From NCBI RefSeq assembly GCF_011045115.1, contig NZ_JAAKZG010000006.1:327277-391276 (forward strand): DNA of 64,000 bases, in the 5' to 3' direction. The translations under genes and the position numbers were made by a program. Origin of the DNA: Mesorhizobium zhangyense (GTDB lineage Bacteria > Pseudomonadota > Alphaproteobacteria > Rhizobiales > Rhizobiaceae). A model generated the notes under the pieces. The model searched no databases. It was not told where the DNA came from and saw nothing but the letters and a program-made list of their open reading frames with translations. Below are positions 1 to 8,720 of this stretch, in pieces (position 1 is the first letter of the stretch; each line of letters opens with the position of its first letter).

Positions 1-1158
1 GACAGCGAGATCGATTTGCTGCAAGGCTTTTGCGATCGATGCGTCGAGGCCGGGCTCGATCTCTCCCGCAGCGTTGCCATCGTCGACACGCTGCACCCTG
101 TCTATGAGGGCAGGGCGTTTTTCTGGCGGCGCGACCAGCTGCTTGAAACGCCTTTCGTGGAATACGGCCCGAGCAATCAGGGCGAAGGCCTGGAGGAGTG
201 GAAGAAGAGCCCGTTCTATCACCTGCTTCAAAGCGGCGAGAACGAAATGCGGCGGCGGCTCTGCGACGGCGAGACCGAGGGCTTCTCCGTTTTCAGCGAA
301 TTGCAGCAGGAAGGTCAGACCGATTACCTGGCCATGGTGCACAGGTTCAGCCGCGACTCGGTTATCGGCGAACTGGACTGCATCCTGTCGCGCTGGACGA
401 CGGCGCGCGCCGGCGGGTTCAGCGAAGAAGACATCGCAGCGCTCCGGCGTCTGGTTCCGGTGCTCTGCCTGGCGATCAAATCGACATCCCTTGCGCGCAT
501 CGCTCAGTCGCTGGTGGAGGCCTATCTCGGACGGGATGCCGGCCAGCGCGTCCTGCAGGGCCGGATATCGCGCGGCATAGTCGAGCGGATAAACGCCGTC
601 ATCTGGTTTTCCGACATGCAGGGCTACACTGCGCTGTCGGAGAGGATCGATTCCGACCAGCTCATTCCGCTTCTCGACGACTATGCGGAGATCGTGATTA
701 CGGCAGTGCAGGGTGCAGGCGGCGACGTGCTCAAGCTGATGGCCGACGGCATATTGGCTATCTTCACCGCCGACGATCCTGCCAATGCCTGCGTTTGCGC
801 ACTTCAAGCCGAAGCCGATCTTCGGCTTAGGCTGGAAGCACTCAATCGCCGGCGGTCGGCCGAAAACCAGCCGGTCACCGGCATTTGTCTCGGGCTGCAT
901 ATCGGCGATGTCTTTTATGGGAACATCGGCAGCAAGGACCGGCTGGACTTCACCGTGGTCGGCCAGGCCGTCAACGAGGCGAGCCGCATCGAGACGATGT
1001 GCCGCTCGGCCGGGCGCGGCACGCTCTTTTCTTCGGCATTTCGCGACACCTTGCCGGACGCGGAAAGGGCAAAGCTCGTCTCGGTCGGACGCTACGCCCT
1101 GCGCGGCGTCGGCAAGGCGCAGGAGCTGTTCACGCTCGACCCGGAAATCGCCGGCTGA
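1..1158 (+). CDS. Class III adenylate/guanylate cyclase, 5' end cut by window edge
   Basis: The frame is open to the first base of the window and the first in-frame start-like codon is a TTG at 16, so the true start is probably outside. About 380 residues are visible. The C-terminal half is a class III nucleotide cyclase domain: FSDMQGYT carries the first metal-binding aspartate (residue 200 counted from the TTG), LMADGILAIF carries the second, and TVVGQAVNEASRIE is the family's conserved transition-state segment. Such enzymes make cAMP (less often cGMP) from ATP/GTP. The first 180 residues look like a globular sensory region without membrane segments; I do not recognise the family. Rhizobia carry many of these cyclases, so a specific role cannot be given. 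Confidence 0.85.
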   Translation, partial: DSEIDLLQGFCDRCVEAGLDLSRSVAIVDTLHPVYEGRAFFWRRDQLLETPFVEYGPSNQGEGLEEWKKSPFYHLLQSGENEMRRRLCDGETEGFSVFSELQQEGQTDYLAMVHRFSRDSVIGELDCILSRWTTARAGGFSEEDIAALRRLVPVLCLAIKSTSLARIAQSLVEAYLGRDAGQRVLQGRISRGIVERINAVIWFSDMQGYTALSERIDSDQLIPLLDDYAEIVITAVQGAGGDVLKLMADGILAIFTADDPANACVCALQAEADLRLRLEALNRRRSAENQPVTGICLGLHIGDVFYGNIGSKDRLDFTVVGQAVNEASRIETMCRSAGRGTLFSSAFRDTLPDAERAKLVSVGRYALRGVGKAQELFTLDPEIAG

Positions 1159-1179
1159 CGATTTCCGGTCGGGCCTGCC

Positions 1180-2025
1180 TCAGGCGTCGGCCTTCACATC
1201 CTGCCGCTGCTGGCCAAGGTCCTCGATGCCGAGTTCGACGACGTCGCCGGCTTTGAGATAGCGCGGCGGCTTCATGCCCATGCCGACGCCGGGCGGGGTG
1301 CCGGTCGAGATGATGTCGCCGGGATGCAGCGACATGAACTGGCTGAGATAGGAAACGAGATAGCGCACGCCATAGACCATCGTCCTGGTCGAGCCATCCT
1401 GCACCTTCTCGCCATTGACGGTGAGCCACATCTTGAGATTCTGCGGGTCCGGCACCTCGTCCTTGGTCACCAGCCACGGTCCGATCGGTCCGAACGTGTC
1501 GCAGCTCTTGCCCTTGGTCCACTGGCCCGAGCGCTCGGTCTGGAACGCACGCTCGGACACGTCATGGGCCGTGCAGTAGCCGGCGACATAGTCGAGCGCG
1601 TCGGCCTCGGAGACATATTTTGCCTTGCGCCCGATGACGACGCCGAGTTCCACTTCCCAGTCGGTCTTTTCGGACCCGCGCGGGATCAGCACGTCATCGT
1701 TGGGACCGACGATGGCCGAACTGGCCTTCATGAAGATGATCGGCTCCGGCGGTACGGTGGCGCCGGTTTCGGCCGCATGGTCGGAATAGTTGAGGCCGAT
1801 GCAGATGAATTTGCCTGTGCCATGCACGCAAGGGCCGATGCGCGGATTGCCGGTGACCACGGGCAGCGAGGCCGGATCGATGCGCGCCAGCCGGTCGAGT
1901 TCCTTCGGATCGATGGTCTCGCCGCCAAGGTCGGCAATGTGCTGTGACAGGTCGCGGATCACGCCATCCTTGTCGATCAGGCCCGGGCGCTCGCGTCCCG
2001 CTTCTCCATAGCGCAGCAATTTCAC
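1180..2025 (-). CDS. Fumarylacetoacetate hydrolase (FAH) family protein, possibly 2,4-diketo-3-deoxy-L-fuconate hydrolase type
   Basis: 281 residues. The FAH fold is shown by GLNYSDHAAE near residue 78, the metal-binding pair E124 and E126 in DWEVELGVVIG, D155 in TAHDVS, and the STGTPPGVGMGMKPP segment near the C-terminus. The start is GTG at 2025 with GGGAG seven bases upstream. It begins 22 bases after the SDR gene, so the two are co-transcribed. In the non-phosphorylative L-fucose/L-rhamnose pathways, an SDR oxidises a 2-keto-3-deoxy-sugar acid and an FAH-type hydrolase splits the diketo acid into pyruvate and lactate; the pairing here fits that (inference). Other FAH members act on acylpyruvates or aromatic ring-cleavage products, so the substrate stays open. 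Confidence 0.85.
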   Translation of the reverse strand: MKLLRYGEAGRERPGLIDKDGVIRDLSQHIADLGGETIDPKELDRLARIDPASLPVVTGNPRIGPCVHGTGKFICIGLNYSDHAAETGATVPPEPIIFMKASSAIVGPNDDVLIPRGSEKTDWEVELGVVIGRKAKYVSEADALDYVAGYCTAHDVSERAFQTERSGQWTKGKSCDTFGPIGPWLVTKDEVPDPQNLKMWLTVNGEKVQDGSTRTMVYGVRYLVSYLSQFMSLHPGDIISTGTPPGVGMGMKPPRYLKAGDVVELGIEDLGQQRQDVKADA

Positions 2026-2047
2026 GTCAAAACTCCCTTAGTGAAAA

Positions 2048-2782
2048 TCAGATTGTCCAGCCGCCATCGATGGCATAGGCTTGGCCGGTGGTGTAGGTGG
2101 CGCCGGCGAGATAGACGGCAAGTGCGGCGATTTCTTCAGGCGTGCCGAGCCGGCCCATCGGCTGGCGGGCGATGAAGGCAGCGCGTGCCGCCTCATAATC
2201 GCCGCCGGCGCGCATGCGGCCTTCCAGCGACGGGCTTTCCACCGTGCCGGGGCAGATGGCGTTGCAGCGAATGCCCTGACCGATATGGTCGGCGGCAACC
2301 GCCTTGGTCAGCCCGATCACCGCTGCCTTGGTGGTGCCGTAGGCGAAGCGGTTGGGCACGCCCTTTATGCTCGAGGCGACCGACGACATGTTGATGATCG
2401 AGCCGCCACCGCGCTCGATCATGCCGGGCAGCACAGCGCGGATGGTGCGGATCATGGCGCGTACATTGAGGTTGAAGGCGAAGTCAAGGTCGCTGTCCTT
2501 CATCTCGAGGATGGAGCCCGAATGCACGAAGCCGGCGCAGTTGAACAGAACATCGACCGGCCCGATCTCGGCAAAGGCTTTTTCCACCGCCACATCGTCG
2601 AGAACGTCGAGTTTTCTCGTCACGATGCCGGTTTCGCGAGTGAGTTCGGCGAGCAGCGTCTCGTTGATATCGGTGGCCGTCACCAGCGCGCCTTCGCGCG
2701 CGAAGGCCAAAGCCGTGGCACGGCCGATGCCCTGCGCCGCAGCCGTAATCACCACGCTCTTGCCCGCCAATGTCCCCGTCAT
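2048..2782 (-). CDS. Short-chain dehydrogenase/reductase (2-keto-3-deoxy-fuconate or BDH2-like dehydrogenase)
   Basis: 244 residues, classical SDR. The nucleotide-binding glycine motif is TAAAQGIG (residues 13-20), NCAG is at 81-84, serine is in NMSS, and the catalytic pair is Y148 and K152 in AYGTTKAA. An aspartate in TATDIN after strand 2 suggests NAD rather than NADP. The start ATG at 2782 has GGGAGGA just upstream. The QGIG and RFAYGTTKAA context is that of the DHRS6/BDH2-like group, which also contains bacterial 2-keto-3-deoxy-L-fuconate 4-dehydrogenases. The FAH hydrolase downstream supports a sugar-acid role, but this is inferred from pairing only. Confidence 0.88.
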   Translation of the reverse strand: MTGTLAGKSVVITAAAQGIGRATALAFAREGALVTATDINETLLAELTRETGIVTRKLDVLDDVAVEKAFAEIGPVDVLFNCAGFVHSGSILEMKDSDLDFAFNLNVRAMIRTIRAVLPGMIERGGGSIINMSSVASSIKGVPNRFAYGTTKAAVIGLTKAVAADHIGQGIRCNAICPGTVESPSLEGRMRAGGDYEAARAAFIARQPMGRLGTPEEIAALAVYLAGATYTTGQAYAIDGGWTI

Positions 2783-2800
2783 GCTTCCTCCCGACGCAAA

Positions 2801-2821
2801 GCTGGCCCTCGGCGGGCCAGC
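2801..2821 (-). other. Hairpin between ALDH and SDR genes
   Basis: GCTGGCCC and GGGCCAGC form a perfect 8-bp stem with a 5-base loop in the 113-base gap between the aldehyde dehydrogenase and SDR genes. No T-run follows on the minus strand, so it is at best a weak or Rho-assisted terminator, or an mRNA processing or stability hairpin at the 5' end of the SDR-FAH message. Confidence 0.4.
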
Positions 2822-2895
2822 CTATCAAAATGTTTATTTATCGGTAAAGAACAAGACTGAAAGCGTCAAGCCCGATTGCCGTGTGAGAAAAGCGC

Positions 2896-5271
2896 TCAAT
2901 CGCCATAGGGAACCCAGACATTCTTGACCTCGACGGCGCGGCGCAGGAAGGCATCGCCGGCGACCAGATCGGAGCGCCAGTCGACATTCCTGCCATTGCT
3001 GGTCCAGACACGCTTGAGGTTGCCGATCGATTCCGCTTCGACCAGCTTGCAAGTGTCGGCATCAGCCACGCACCACAGTCCGTCGACATCGTCATGCTTG
3101 GCCAGCACGGCCGCCAGTTCGGCATGCTTGCCGGTGACAATGTTGATCGCGCCGGCCGGCACGTCGGAATATTCGATGACCTGATAGAGATCGGTTGCCA
3201 GCAGCGCATGCTTCTGGCTCGGCACAGCCACCACCGTGTTGCCCATGGCAAGCGCGGGTGCTGCCAGCGAGATCAGGCCGAGCAGTGGCGCCTCGTCTGG
3301 CGCGACGATGCCGATGACGCCGACCGGCTCATGCAACGCCAGCGTCACAGCCCGTGCCGGCGGCGCATGCACGCGGCCTTCGAACTTGTCGGCCATGCCG
3401 GCAAAGGAGAACAGCCGCTCTATGGAAAGCTCGACCTCCTCGCGCGCTGCCTTGGCGCTAACACCGGTGAGCTGCACCAGCCGCGCCGAGAACTCGTCGG
3501 CGCGCGCCGAGAGGTTTTCGGCGAGGAAATAAAGCACCTGGCTGCGGTTGTAGCCGGTCGCCTCGGCCCAAGCCTTGGCGCCCCGCGCCGCCGACACCGC
3601 ATCACGAATGTCCTTGCGGCTGCCCAGCCCGACTTCGCCGGCAAGTTTTCCTTTCCTATCAGCGACAGGCAGCGAATAATTGCCGTCTGGCCGAACCTGC
3701 TTGCCGCCGATGAACAGTTTTGCCGTGCGGTCGATGCCGATGCCGTCGGTCTCAGTGCGCTCGGTGATCTTTTCTGCCGTCGCCGGCTTGATCGCAGAGC
3801 CCAGCGGCAGCTTTACCGAGAGATATTCGAGCATGCCTTCGCGGCCGCCCTCGCGGCCGAAGCCGCTTTCGCGGTAGCCGCCGAAACCACAGGCGGCGTC
3901 GAACATGTTGGTGCCGTTGACCCAGACCACACCGGCCTTGAGCTGCGGCGCTGCATGCAGTGCGAGGTTGATATTCTCGCTCCACACCGAAGCTGCGAGG
4001 CCGTAGCGCGTGTTGTTGGCAAGCTCGATCGCCTCTTCCGTCGAACGGAAGGTCATGGCGGCCAGAACCGGCCCGAATACCTCTTCCTGAGCAAGGATAT
4101 TAGCCGGCGAAACACCGATCGCCAGCGTCGGGAGGTAAAAATAGCCCGTCGAAGGCAATGGGCAATCCGGCTGCCAGCATTCGGCGCCCTGTTTTGCACC
4201 CTCGGCGACCAGCCCGTTCACCCGGTCGAGCTGGGTCTTGTCGACCAGCGGGCCGATATCGGTATTCTTGTCGAGCGGGCTACCGACGCGCAGACGGCCC
4301 ATGCGCGTCTTGACCTTGGCGATGAAGGCGTCGGAAACACCCTCCTGCACCAGCAGGCGCGAGCCCGCGCAGCAGACCTGGCCCTGGTTGAACCAGATGC
4401 CATCGACCAGCCCCTCCACGGCGCTGTCGAGATCCGCGTCCTCGAAGACGATGAAGGCCGACTTGCCGCCGAGCTCCAGCGACAGCTTCTTGCCCGAGCC
4501 GGCGGTGGCCTTGCGGATGATCTTGCCGACTTCCGACGAACCAGTGAAGGCGATCTTCTGCACGCCCGGATGATTGACGATGGCCGCACCGGCTTCCGGC
4601 CCGCCGGGCACGATGTTGACGACGCCCTTCGGCACGCCGGCGCGCTCGCAGATTTCGGCGAATAGGATGGCCGTCAGCGGCGTGTATTCGGCGGGTTTCA
4701 GCACCACGGTGCAGCCGGCAGCGAGAGCCGGCGCGATCTTCCACGCCAGCATCAGCAGCGGAAAATTCCACGGGATGATCTGGCCGACGACGCCGACCGG
4801 CTTGTGGTCCGGGAATTCCTTGTCCAGCGACTGCGCCCAGCCGGCATGATGGATGAAATGGCGGATCGCCAGCGGCACGTCGATGTCGCGGCTTTCGCGG
4901 ATCGGCTTGCCGTTGTCGATCGATTCCAGCACCGCGAACAGACGCTGGTGGCGCTGCATGGCGCGGCCTATGGCGTAGAGCACCTTGGCTCTGGCGTAGC
5001 CGGATTGCGCGCTCCATTTCGGCAGCGCCTTGGCCGCCGCTGCGACTGCCGCATCGATATCGGCGTCACCCGCGTCGGAGATTTTTGCCAGCAGCTTGCC
5101 GGTCGCCGGTTCGCTGGTTTCGAAGGTTTTTCCTCCGGCTGCCGCCTTCCACTCGCCGCCGATGAACAGCGCCTTGCCGAAATCGCGCCCAGCGAGCCAG
5201 GCGTCGGCTTCGTTGCGGGCCTCGGGGGCTGCGTCATATTCCATCGCGGCGTAGCGTTCGAGAATGTTCAT
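2896..5271 (-). CDS. Two-domain ALDH16-type aldehyde dehydrogenase
   Basis: 791 residues, much longer than an ordinary aldehyde dehydrogenase of about 490. Residues 30-500 are a complete ALDH domain: PWNFP near 167, FTGSSEVGK near 242, glutamate E266 in LELGGK, nucleophile C300 in GQVCC, and FGPVLA further on. Residues 530-791 repeat the fold (LFIGGK at the start, GVIGIVAPDEAPLLGL resembling the coenzyme site) but I see no catalytic GQxC motif. An active first domain plus a degenerate second is the architecture of the ALDH16 family. The ATG at 5271 has GGGAG eight bases upstream; in-frame codons further upstream lie over the deoC end and were rejected. It follows deoC by 26 bases, so it probably oxidises acetaldehyde or another aldehyde from deoxyribose 5-phosphate cleavage (inference). 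Confidence 0.9.
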   Translation of the reverse strand: MNILERYAAMEYDAAPEARNEADAWLAGRDFGKALFIGGEWKAAAGGKTFETSEPATGKLLAKISDAGDADIDAAVAAAAKALPKWSAQSGYARAKVLYAIGRAMQRHQRLFAVLESIDNGKPIRESRDIDVPLAIRHFIHHAGWAQSLDKEFPDHKPVGVVGQIIPWNFPLLMLAWKIAPALAAGCTVVLKPAEYTPLTAILFAEICERAGVPKGVVNIVPGGPEAGAAIVNHPGVQKIAFTGSSEVGKIIRKATAGSGKKLSLELGGKSAFIVFEDADLDSAVEGLVDGIWFNQGQVCCAGSRLLVQEGVSDAFIAKVKTRMGRLRVGSPLDKNTDIGPLVDKTQLDRVNGLVAEGAKQGAECWQPDCPLPSTGYFYLPTLAIGVSPANILAQEEVFGPVLAAMTFRSTEEAIELANNTRYGLAASVWSENINLALHAAPQLKAGVVWVNGTNMFDAACGFGGYRESGFGREGGREGMLEYLSVKLPLGSAIKPATAEKITERTETDGIGIDRTAKLFIGGKQVRPDGNYSLPVADRKGKLAGEVGLGSRKDIRDAVSAARGAKAWAEATGYNRSQVLYFLAENLSARADEFSARLVQLTGVSAKAAREEVELSIERLFSFAGMADKFEGRVHAPPARAVTLALHEPVGVIGIVAPDEAPLLGLISLAAPALAMGNTVVAVPSQKHALLATDLYQVIEYSDVPAGAINIVTGKHAELAAVLAKHDDVDGLWCVADADTCKLVEAESIGNLKRVWTSNGRNVDWRSDLVAGDAFLRRAVEVKNVWVPYGD

Positions 5272-5297
5272 TGAAAAATCTCCCGAATTCTTTGCCG

Positions 5298-6356
5298 TCA
5301 CGCCATTGCGTGGCGATGATTGGCCGAGTAGCGGCCGGTCAGATGGTGCTCGAGCTGGCGCTCGATGTCGGTGAGCAGGCTGGATGCGCCGAAGCGGAAA
5401 AGCTCCGGCTCCAGCCACGGCCGGCCAAGCTCTTCCTTCATCAGCACCAGCCAGTCGAGCGAGACCTTGGCGGTGGAAATGCCGCCCGCCGGCTTGAAGC
5501 CGATGAGATAGCCGGTGTGCTCGAAATAGGCGCGGATCGAGCGTACCATGGCGAGACCGACCGGCAGCGTGGCATTGACGCTTTCCTTGCCGGTCGAAGT
5601 CTTCACGAAATCCGCGCCCGCCATCATCGCCACCATCGAGGCGAGCATGACATTGCGCAAGGTCGCCAGATCGCCGGTGCCGAGGATGACCTTGAGATGC
5701 GCCTCGCCGCAGGCGGCGCGCATGGCGACGATCTCGTCATAGAGCTCCTGCCATTTGGCGCCGAACACCAGCCCGCGCGGGATGACCACGTCGATCTCGT
5801 CGGCGCCGTCCTTCACCGAGGCCTCGATCTCCTGAAGGCGGGTGGCGAGCGGCGCCAGCCCATGCGGGAAGGCGGTGGAGACGGCGGCGACATGAATGCC
5901 GGTGCCCTTAACGGCGTCCACAGCCGTCGCGACGAAGGGGTGGTAAACGCAGACGGCAGCGGGCCGTATCACCGTGTCACCGAGGCCGAGGCCTTCCGCG
6001 ATATCGCGGCGCAACGGGTTGATCGCCTTGGCGCAGAGCCGGCGCACGCGCTCGTCGGTATCGTTCGAGTTCAACGTGGTGAGGTCCATGCAGGCGATGG
6101 AACGCAGGAGCCACGCCGCCTGGTTGTCGGCCTTGATCGAGCGGCGCTTGGTGAGCGAGGCGACGCGGCGTTCAAGCGCCGAGCGGTTGACGTTGCGCAT
6201 CGATTCGAGAAAGCCGAGATCGAGCGCCATGCCGGGGTTGCGGGCAATGCCATGCGTGGCAGGCGTATTGGCGGCAATGCGCGTCGGCAGGGAGGTCACG
6301 CTGGAATCCCGCGCCTCTCCTGTGCTGAGACCGGCCTCAAGAAACTTGCTGCTCAT
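5298..6356 (-). CDS. deoC: Deoxyribose-phosphate aldolase
   Basis: 352 residues. It cleaves 2-deoxyribose 5-phosphate to glyceraldehyde 3-phosphate and acetaldehyde, the last step of deoxynucleoside catabolism. The Schiff-base lysine is K252 in ADFVKTSTG; DEIDVVIPRG (near 186) and LKVILGTGDL (near 221) are the other conserved strands. The length and N-terminal extension resemble the long, eukaryote-like DERA form rather than the roughly 250-residue E. coli type. ATG at 6356 is chosen because GGGGAGG lies directly upstream, though the spacing is short; a GTG at 6371 would add five residues. It is first gene of the operon with the ALDH16 gene. A RutR-like palindrome lies about 105 bases upstream. 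Confidence 0.93.
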   Translation of the reverse strand: MSSKFLEAGLSTGEARDSSVTSLPTRIAANTPATHGIARNPGMALDLGFLESMRNVNRSALERRVASLTKRRSIKADNQAAWLLRSIACMDLTTLNSNDTDERVRRLCAKAINPLRRDIAEGLGLGDTVIRPAAVCVYHPFVATAVDAVKGTGIHVAAVSTAFPHGLAPLATRLQEIEASVKDGADEIDVVIPRGLVFGAKWQELYDEIVAMRAACGEAHLKVILGTGDLATLRNVMLASMVAMMAGADFVKTSTGKESVNATLPVGLAMVRSIRAYFEHTGYLIGFKPAGGISTAKVSLDWLVLMKEELGRPWLEPELFRFGASSLLTDIERQLEHHLTGRYSANHRHAMA

Positions 6357-6396
6357 CACCTCCCCTTTCACTCCACACTTTTGGCGGAGGATAGCC

Positions 6397-6415
6397 CGTG
6401 AAGTGACGCTTCACG
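6397..6415. promoter_or_regulatory. Inverted repeat upstream of deoC
   Basis: CGTGAAG - TGACG - CTTCACG is a perfect 7-bp inverted repeat 41 bases upstream of the deoC start. It could be an operator or a hairpin in the leader; the regulator is unknown. Confidence 0.4.
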
Positions 6416-6462
6416 AGTCCTGTCAGCGGTAATAGCGGAGAAAGCACATCAATGCAGCTAAC

Positions 6463-6482
6463 TTTTGACCGTATGGTCAAAA
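6463..6482. promoter_or_regulatory. RutR-like operator between deoC and the fur-like gene
   Basis: TTTTGACC - GTAT - GGTCAAAA is a perfect 8-bp inverted repeat. Its core TTGACCnnnnGGTCAA matches the E. coli RutR consensus TTGACCAnnTGGTCAA except for one base in the left inner position. RutR is a TetR-family regulator that responds to uracil and controls pyrimidine catabolism. The site lies 107 bases before deoC and 95 bases before the divergent fur-like gene, so it could act on either. Link to deoC through nucleoside catabolism is inference. Confidence 0.5.
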
Positions 6483-6577
6483 CCATGAGGCTCGCGTGAG
6501 GTGTCCAACGTCGGCTTTCCGTTGAGAAAGGCTCTTACTTCTTTGCAACTGGGTGTCATCTGGCGCATATTCCGGGC

Positions 6578-7009
6578 ATGGCAAAGCAGAAGAATCAGAA
6601 ACCAGACTACGAGAAAATGCTGCGCAAGGCAGGGATCAGGATCACCCGCCCGCGCCGCATCATCGTGGAGATATTGACGGCGACGGATGATCACCCCGAC
6701 GCGCTTGAAATCTTCCGGCGCGCGGCCGCGATCGATTCCGGCATTTCGCTGTCGACCGTCTATCGCACGATGAAAGTGCTGGAAGGCCTGGGGGCCATTC
6801 ACCGCCATGCCTTCGAGGGCGGGCCCTCGCGCTTCGAACAGGCCAGCGGCGAGCATCACGACCATTTGATCGATCTCGACACCGGCGACGTCATCGAATT
6901 CAAGTCCGACCGCATCGAGCAATTGCAGAACGAAATCGCCGAGGCGCTGGGCTATGACATCGTCCACCACCGTCTGGAACTCTATGGCCGCAAGCGGCGC
7001 GGGCGCTGA
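6578..7009 (+). CDS. Fur-family metal-responsive regulator (Fur/Mur-like)
   Basis: 143 residues, normal length for the family. The winged helix spans roughly residues 10-85 with [19 protein letters not shown] as recognition region, followed by the metal-sensing domain with H93-H94-D95-H96 in [17 protein letters not shown] and LVxHRLELYG-like end ([13 protein letters not shown]). There are no CxxC pairs, so no structural Zn4Cys site as in E. coli Fur or Zur. Rhizobial proteins with this layout include the manganese regulator Mur and Fur-like proteins; it is clearly not Irr, which has a different haem/HHH region. It is divergent from deoC and is a single-gene unit. Which metal it senses cannot be read from the sequence. 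Confidence 0.88.
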   Translation: MAKQKNQKPDYEKMLRKAGIRITRPRRIIVEILTATDDHPDALEIFRRAAAIDSGISLSTVYRTMKVLEGLGAIHRHAFEGGPSRFEQASGEHHDHLIDLDTGDVIEFKSDRIEQLQNEIAEALGYDIVHHRLELYGRKRRGR

Positions 7010-7061
7010 ACCTTGTCTGTCTGCGAAAGTCACATCGGCGCGACGCCGGGAGCAAACTGCG

Positions 7062-7080
7062 CTGCCATGCATTATGGCAG
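7062..7080. other. Inverted repeat between fur-like gene and gnd
   Basis: CTGCCAT - GCATT - ATGGCAG is a perfect 7-bp inverted repeat in the 174-base gap. No T-run follows. It could be an operator for gnd or a weak terminator for the upstream gene. Confidence 0.35.
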
Positions 7081-7183
7081 GGGCAGACCCGCGCCGTGAC
7101 GTGTTGACGCGGCCCGCCTGCCGGTCGATCATCGGGATCTAGGTGAGGCACTTCTCAAACCAAAAACAATCCGGGATACAAAA

Positions 7184-8605
7184 ATGGAAAAAGCCGAAAT
7201 CGGCCTGATTGGCCTTGGCGTCATGGGCTCCAACCTGGCCCTTAATATCGCCGAAAACGGCCACCCGATCGCCGTCTTCAACCGCACCACCAGCCGCACC
7301 GGCACATTCTTCGAGGCAGCGGGCGACCTGCGCAAGATGATCGTGCCCTGCACGACGCTGGCTGAACTCGCCGACGCGATCAAACCGCCGCGCCCGGTCA
7401 TCATCATGGTGCAGGCCGGCCAGCCGGTGGACGAGCAGATCGCAGCACTTCGCGAGGTGCTTTCGGCGGGCGACATCATCATCGATGCCGGCAACGCCAA
7501 TTTCCGCGACACGATCCGGCGCTTTTCCGAACTCGACGGCTCCGGCCTGACCTTCATCGGCATGGGCGTTTCGGGCGGCGAGGAAGGCGCGCGGCACGGC
7601 CCCTCGATCATGGTCGGCGGCACGGAAGACTCCTACAAGCGCGTCGAAAAAATCCTCATCGACATTTCGGCCAAGTTCGAGGGCGAGCCTTGTGCCGCCT
7701 GGCTCGGGACCGGTGGCGCCGGGCATTTCGTGAAAACCATCCACAACGGCATCGAATATGCCGACATGCAGATGATCGCCGAGATCTACGGCGTGCTGCG
7801 CGACGGGCTTGGCATGAAGCCCAAGGAAATCGGCGCGGTTTTCGCCGAATGGAACAAGGGCCGGCTGAATTCATACCTCATCGAAATCACCGCGACCGTT
7901 CTGGCTGCTGACGATCTCGATACCGGCAAGCCTATCGTCGAGATGATCCTCGACCGCGCCGGCCAGAAGGGCACAGGCAAATGGTCGGTGATCGAGGCGC
8001 AGACGCTCGGCGTGTCAGCCACCGCGATCGAGGCTGCCGTTTCGGCACGCATTCTCTCATCGCTCAAGGACGAGCGGCTGGCGGCGGAAAAGGCTTATGG
8101 CACCGGCGGCGTCTCGAAATTTTCGGGCAACCGCGACAAGGTCCTGCACGATCTGGAACTCGCACTCTTCGCCGGCAAGATCGCTGCCTATGCGCAAGGT
8201 TTCGCAGTGATGGATGCTGCCTCGAAACAGTTCGGCTGGAACCTGCCGATGCCGACCATCGCCAAGATCTGGCGCGCCGGCTGTATCATCCGCTCGCAGT
8301 TCCTCGGCACGCTGGCCGACGCTTTTGAGAAGAGCGGCGCGCTCGCAAACCTTTTGATGGCGCCGGCCTTCATCGAGATGATGAAGGAGGCGCATCCCTC
8401 GCTGCGCCGCATCGTGGCGCAGGCCGCCGAAGCCGGCCTGCCGACGCCGGCGCTGTCATCGGCACTGGCCTATTTCGACAGCTATCGCCAGGGACGCGGC
8501 ACCTCAAACCTGATCCAGGCGCAGCGCGATTATTTTGGCGCGCATGGCTTCGAGCGCATCGATGCACCCGGCGCGCATCACGGTCCATGGGCCGGCGGCG
8601 GCTGA
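7184..8605 (+). CDS. gnd: 6-phosphogluconate dehydrogenase, decarboxylating
   Basis: 473 residues. It converts 6-phosphogluconate and NADP to ribulose 5-phosphate, CO2 and NADPH in the oxidative pentose phosphate pathway. GLGVMGSNLALNIAENG at residues 10-26 is the dinucleotide fold; GVSGGEEGARHGPSIM near 128-143 and the catalytic K184 with H187-N188 in HFVKTIHNGIEY are diagnostic. The all-alpha C-terminal domain ends with the substrate-binding tail RDYFGAHGFERID. It stands alone; the next feature downstream is a long inverted repeat and then a convergent gene. Confidence 0.97.
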   Translation: MEKAEIGLIGLGVMGSNLALNIAENGHPIAVFNRTTSRTGTFFEAAGDLRKMIVPCTTLAELADAIKPPRPVIIMVQAGQPVDEQIAALREVLSAGDIIIDAGNANFRDTIRRFSELDGSGLTFIGMGVSGGEEGARHGPSIMVGGTEDSYKRVEKILIDISAKFEGEPCAAWLGTGGAGHFVKTIHNGIEYADMQMIAEIYGVLRDGLGMKPKEIGAVFAEWNKGRLNSYLIEITATVLAADDLDTGKPIVEMILDRAGQKGTGKWSVIEAQTLGVSATAIEAAVSARILSSLKDERLAAEKAYGTGGVSKFSGNRDKVLHDLELALFAGKIAAYAQGFAVMDAASKQFGWNLPMPTIAKIWRAGCIIRSQFLGTLADAFEKSGALANLLMAPAFIEMMKEAHPSLRRIVAQAAEAGLPTPALSSALAYFDSYRQGRGTSNLIQAQRDYFGAHGFERIDAPGAHHGPWAGGG

Positions 8606-8720
8606 ACTCGTTCGGTCCGTTTCCGCAATCTGATCGTTGCCTTGACCGACCTGGGCGTTGTTCGTCAGGTCGGTGGTTGCGGATATTATTCTGAACGCCT
8701 CTGACTGCATGATCTGTCGA

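Noticed and set aside
2840..2870. TTGACG near 2869 (minus strand) as a -35 box for an SDR promoter
   Set aside because: No convincing -10 hexamer at 16-18 bases; the gap is AT-rich, so a promoter is possible, but the match is too weak to list.
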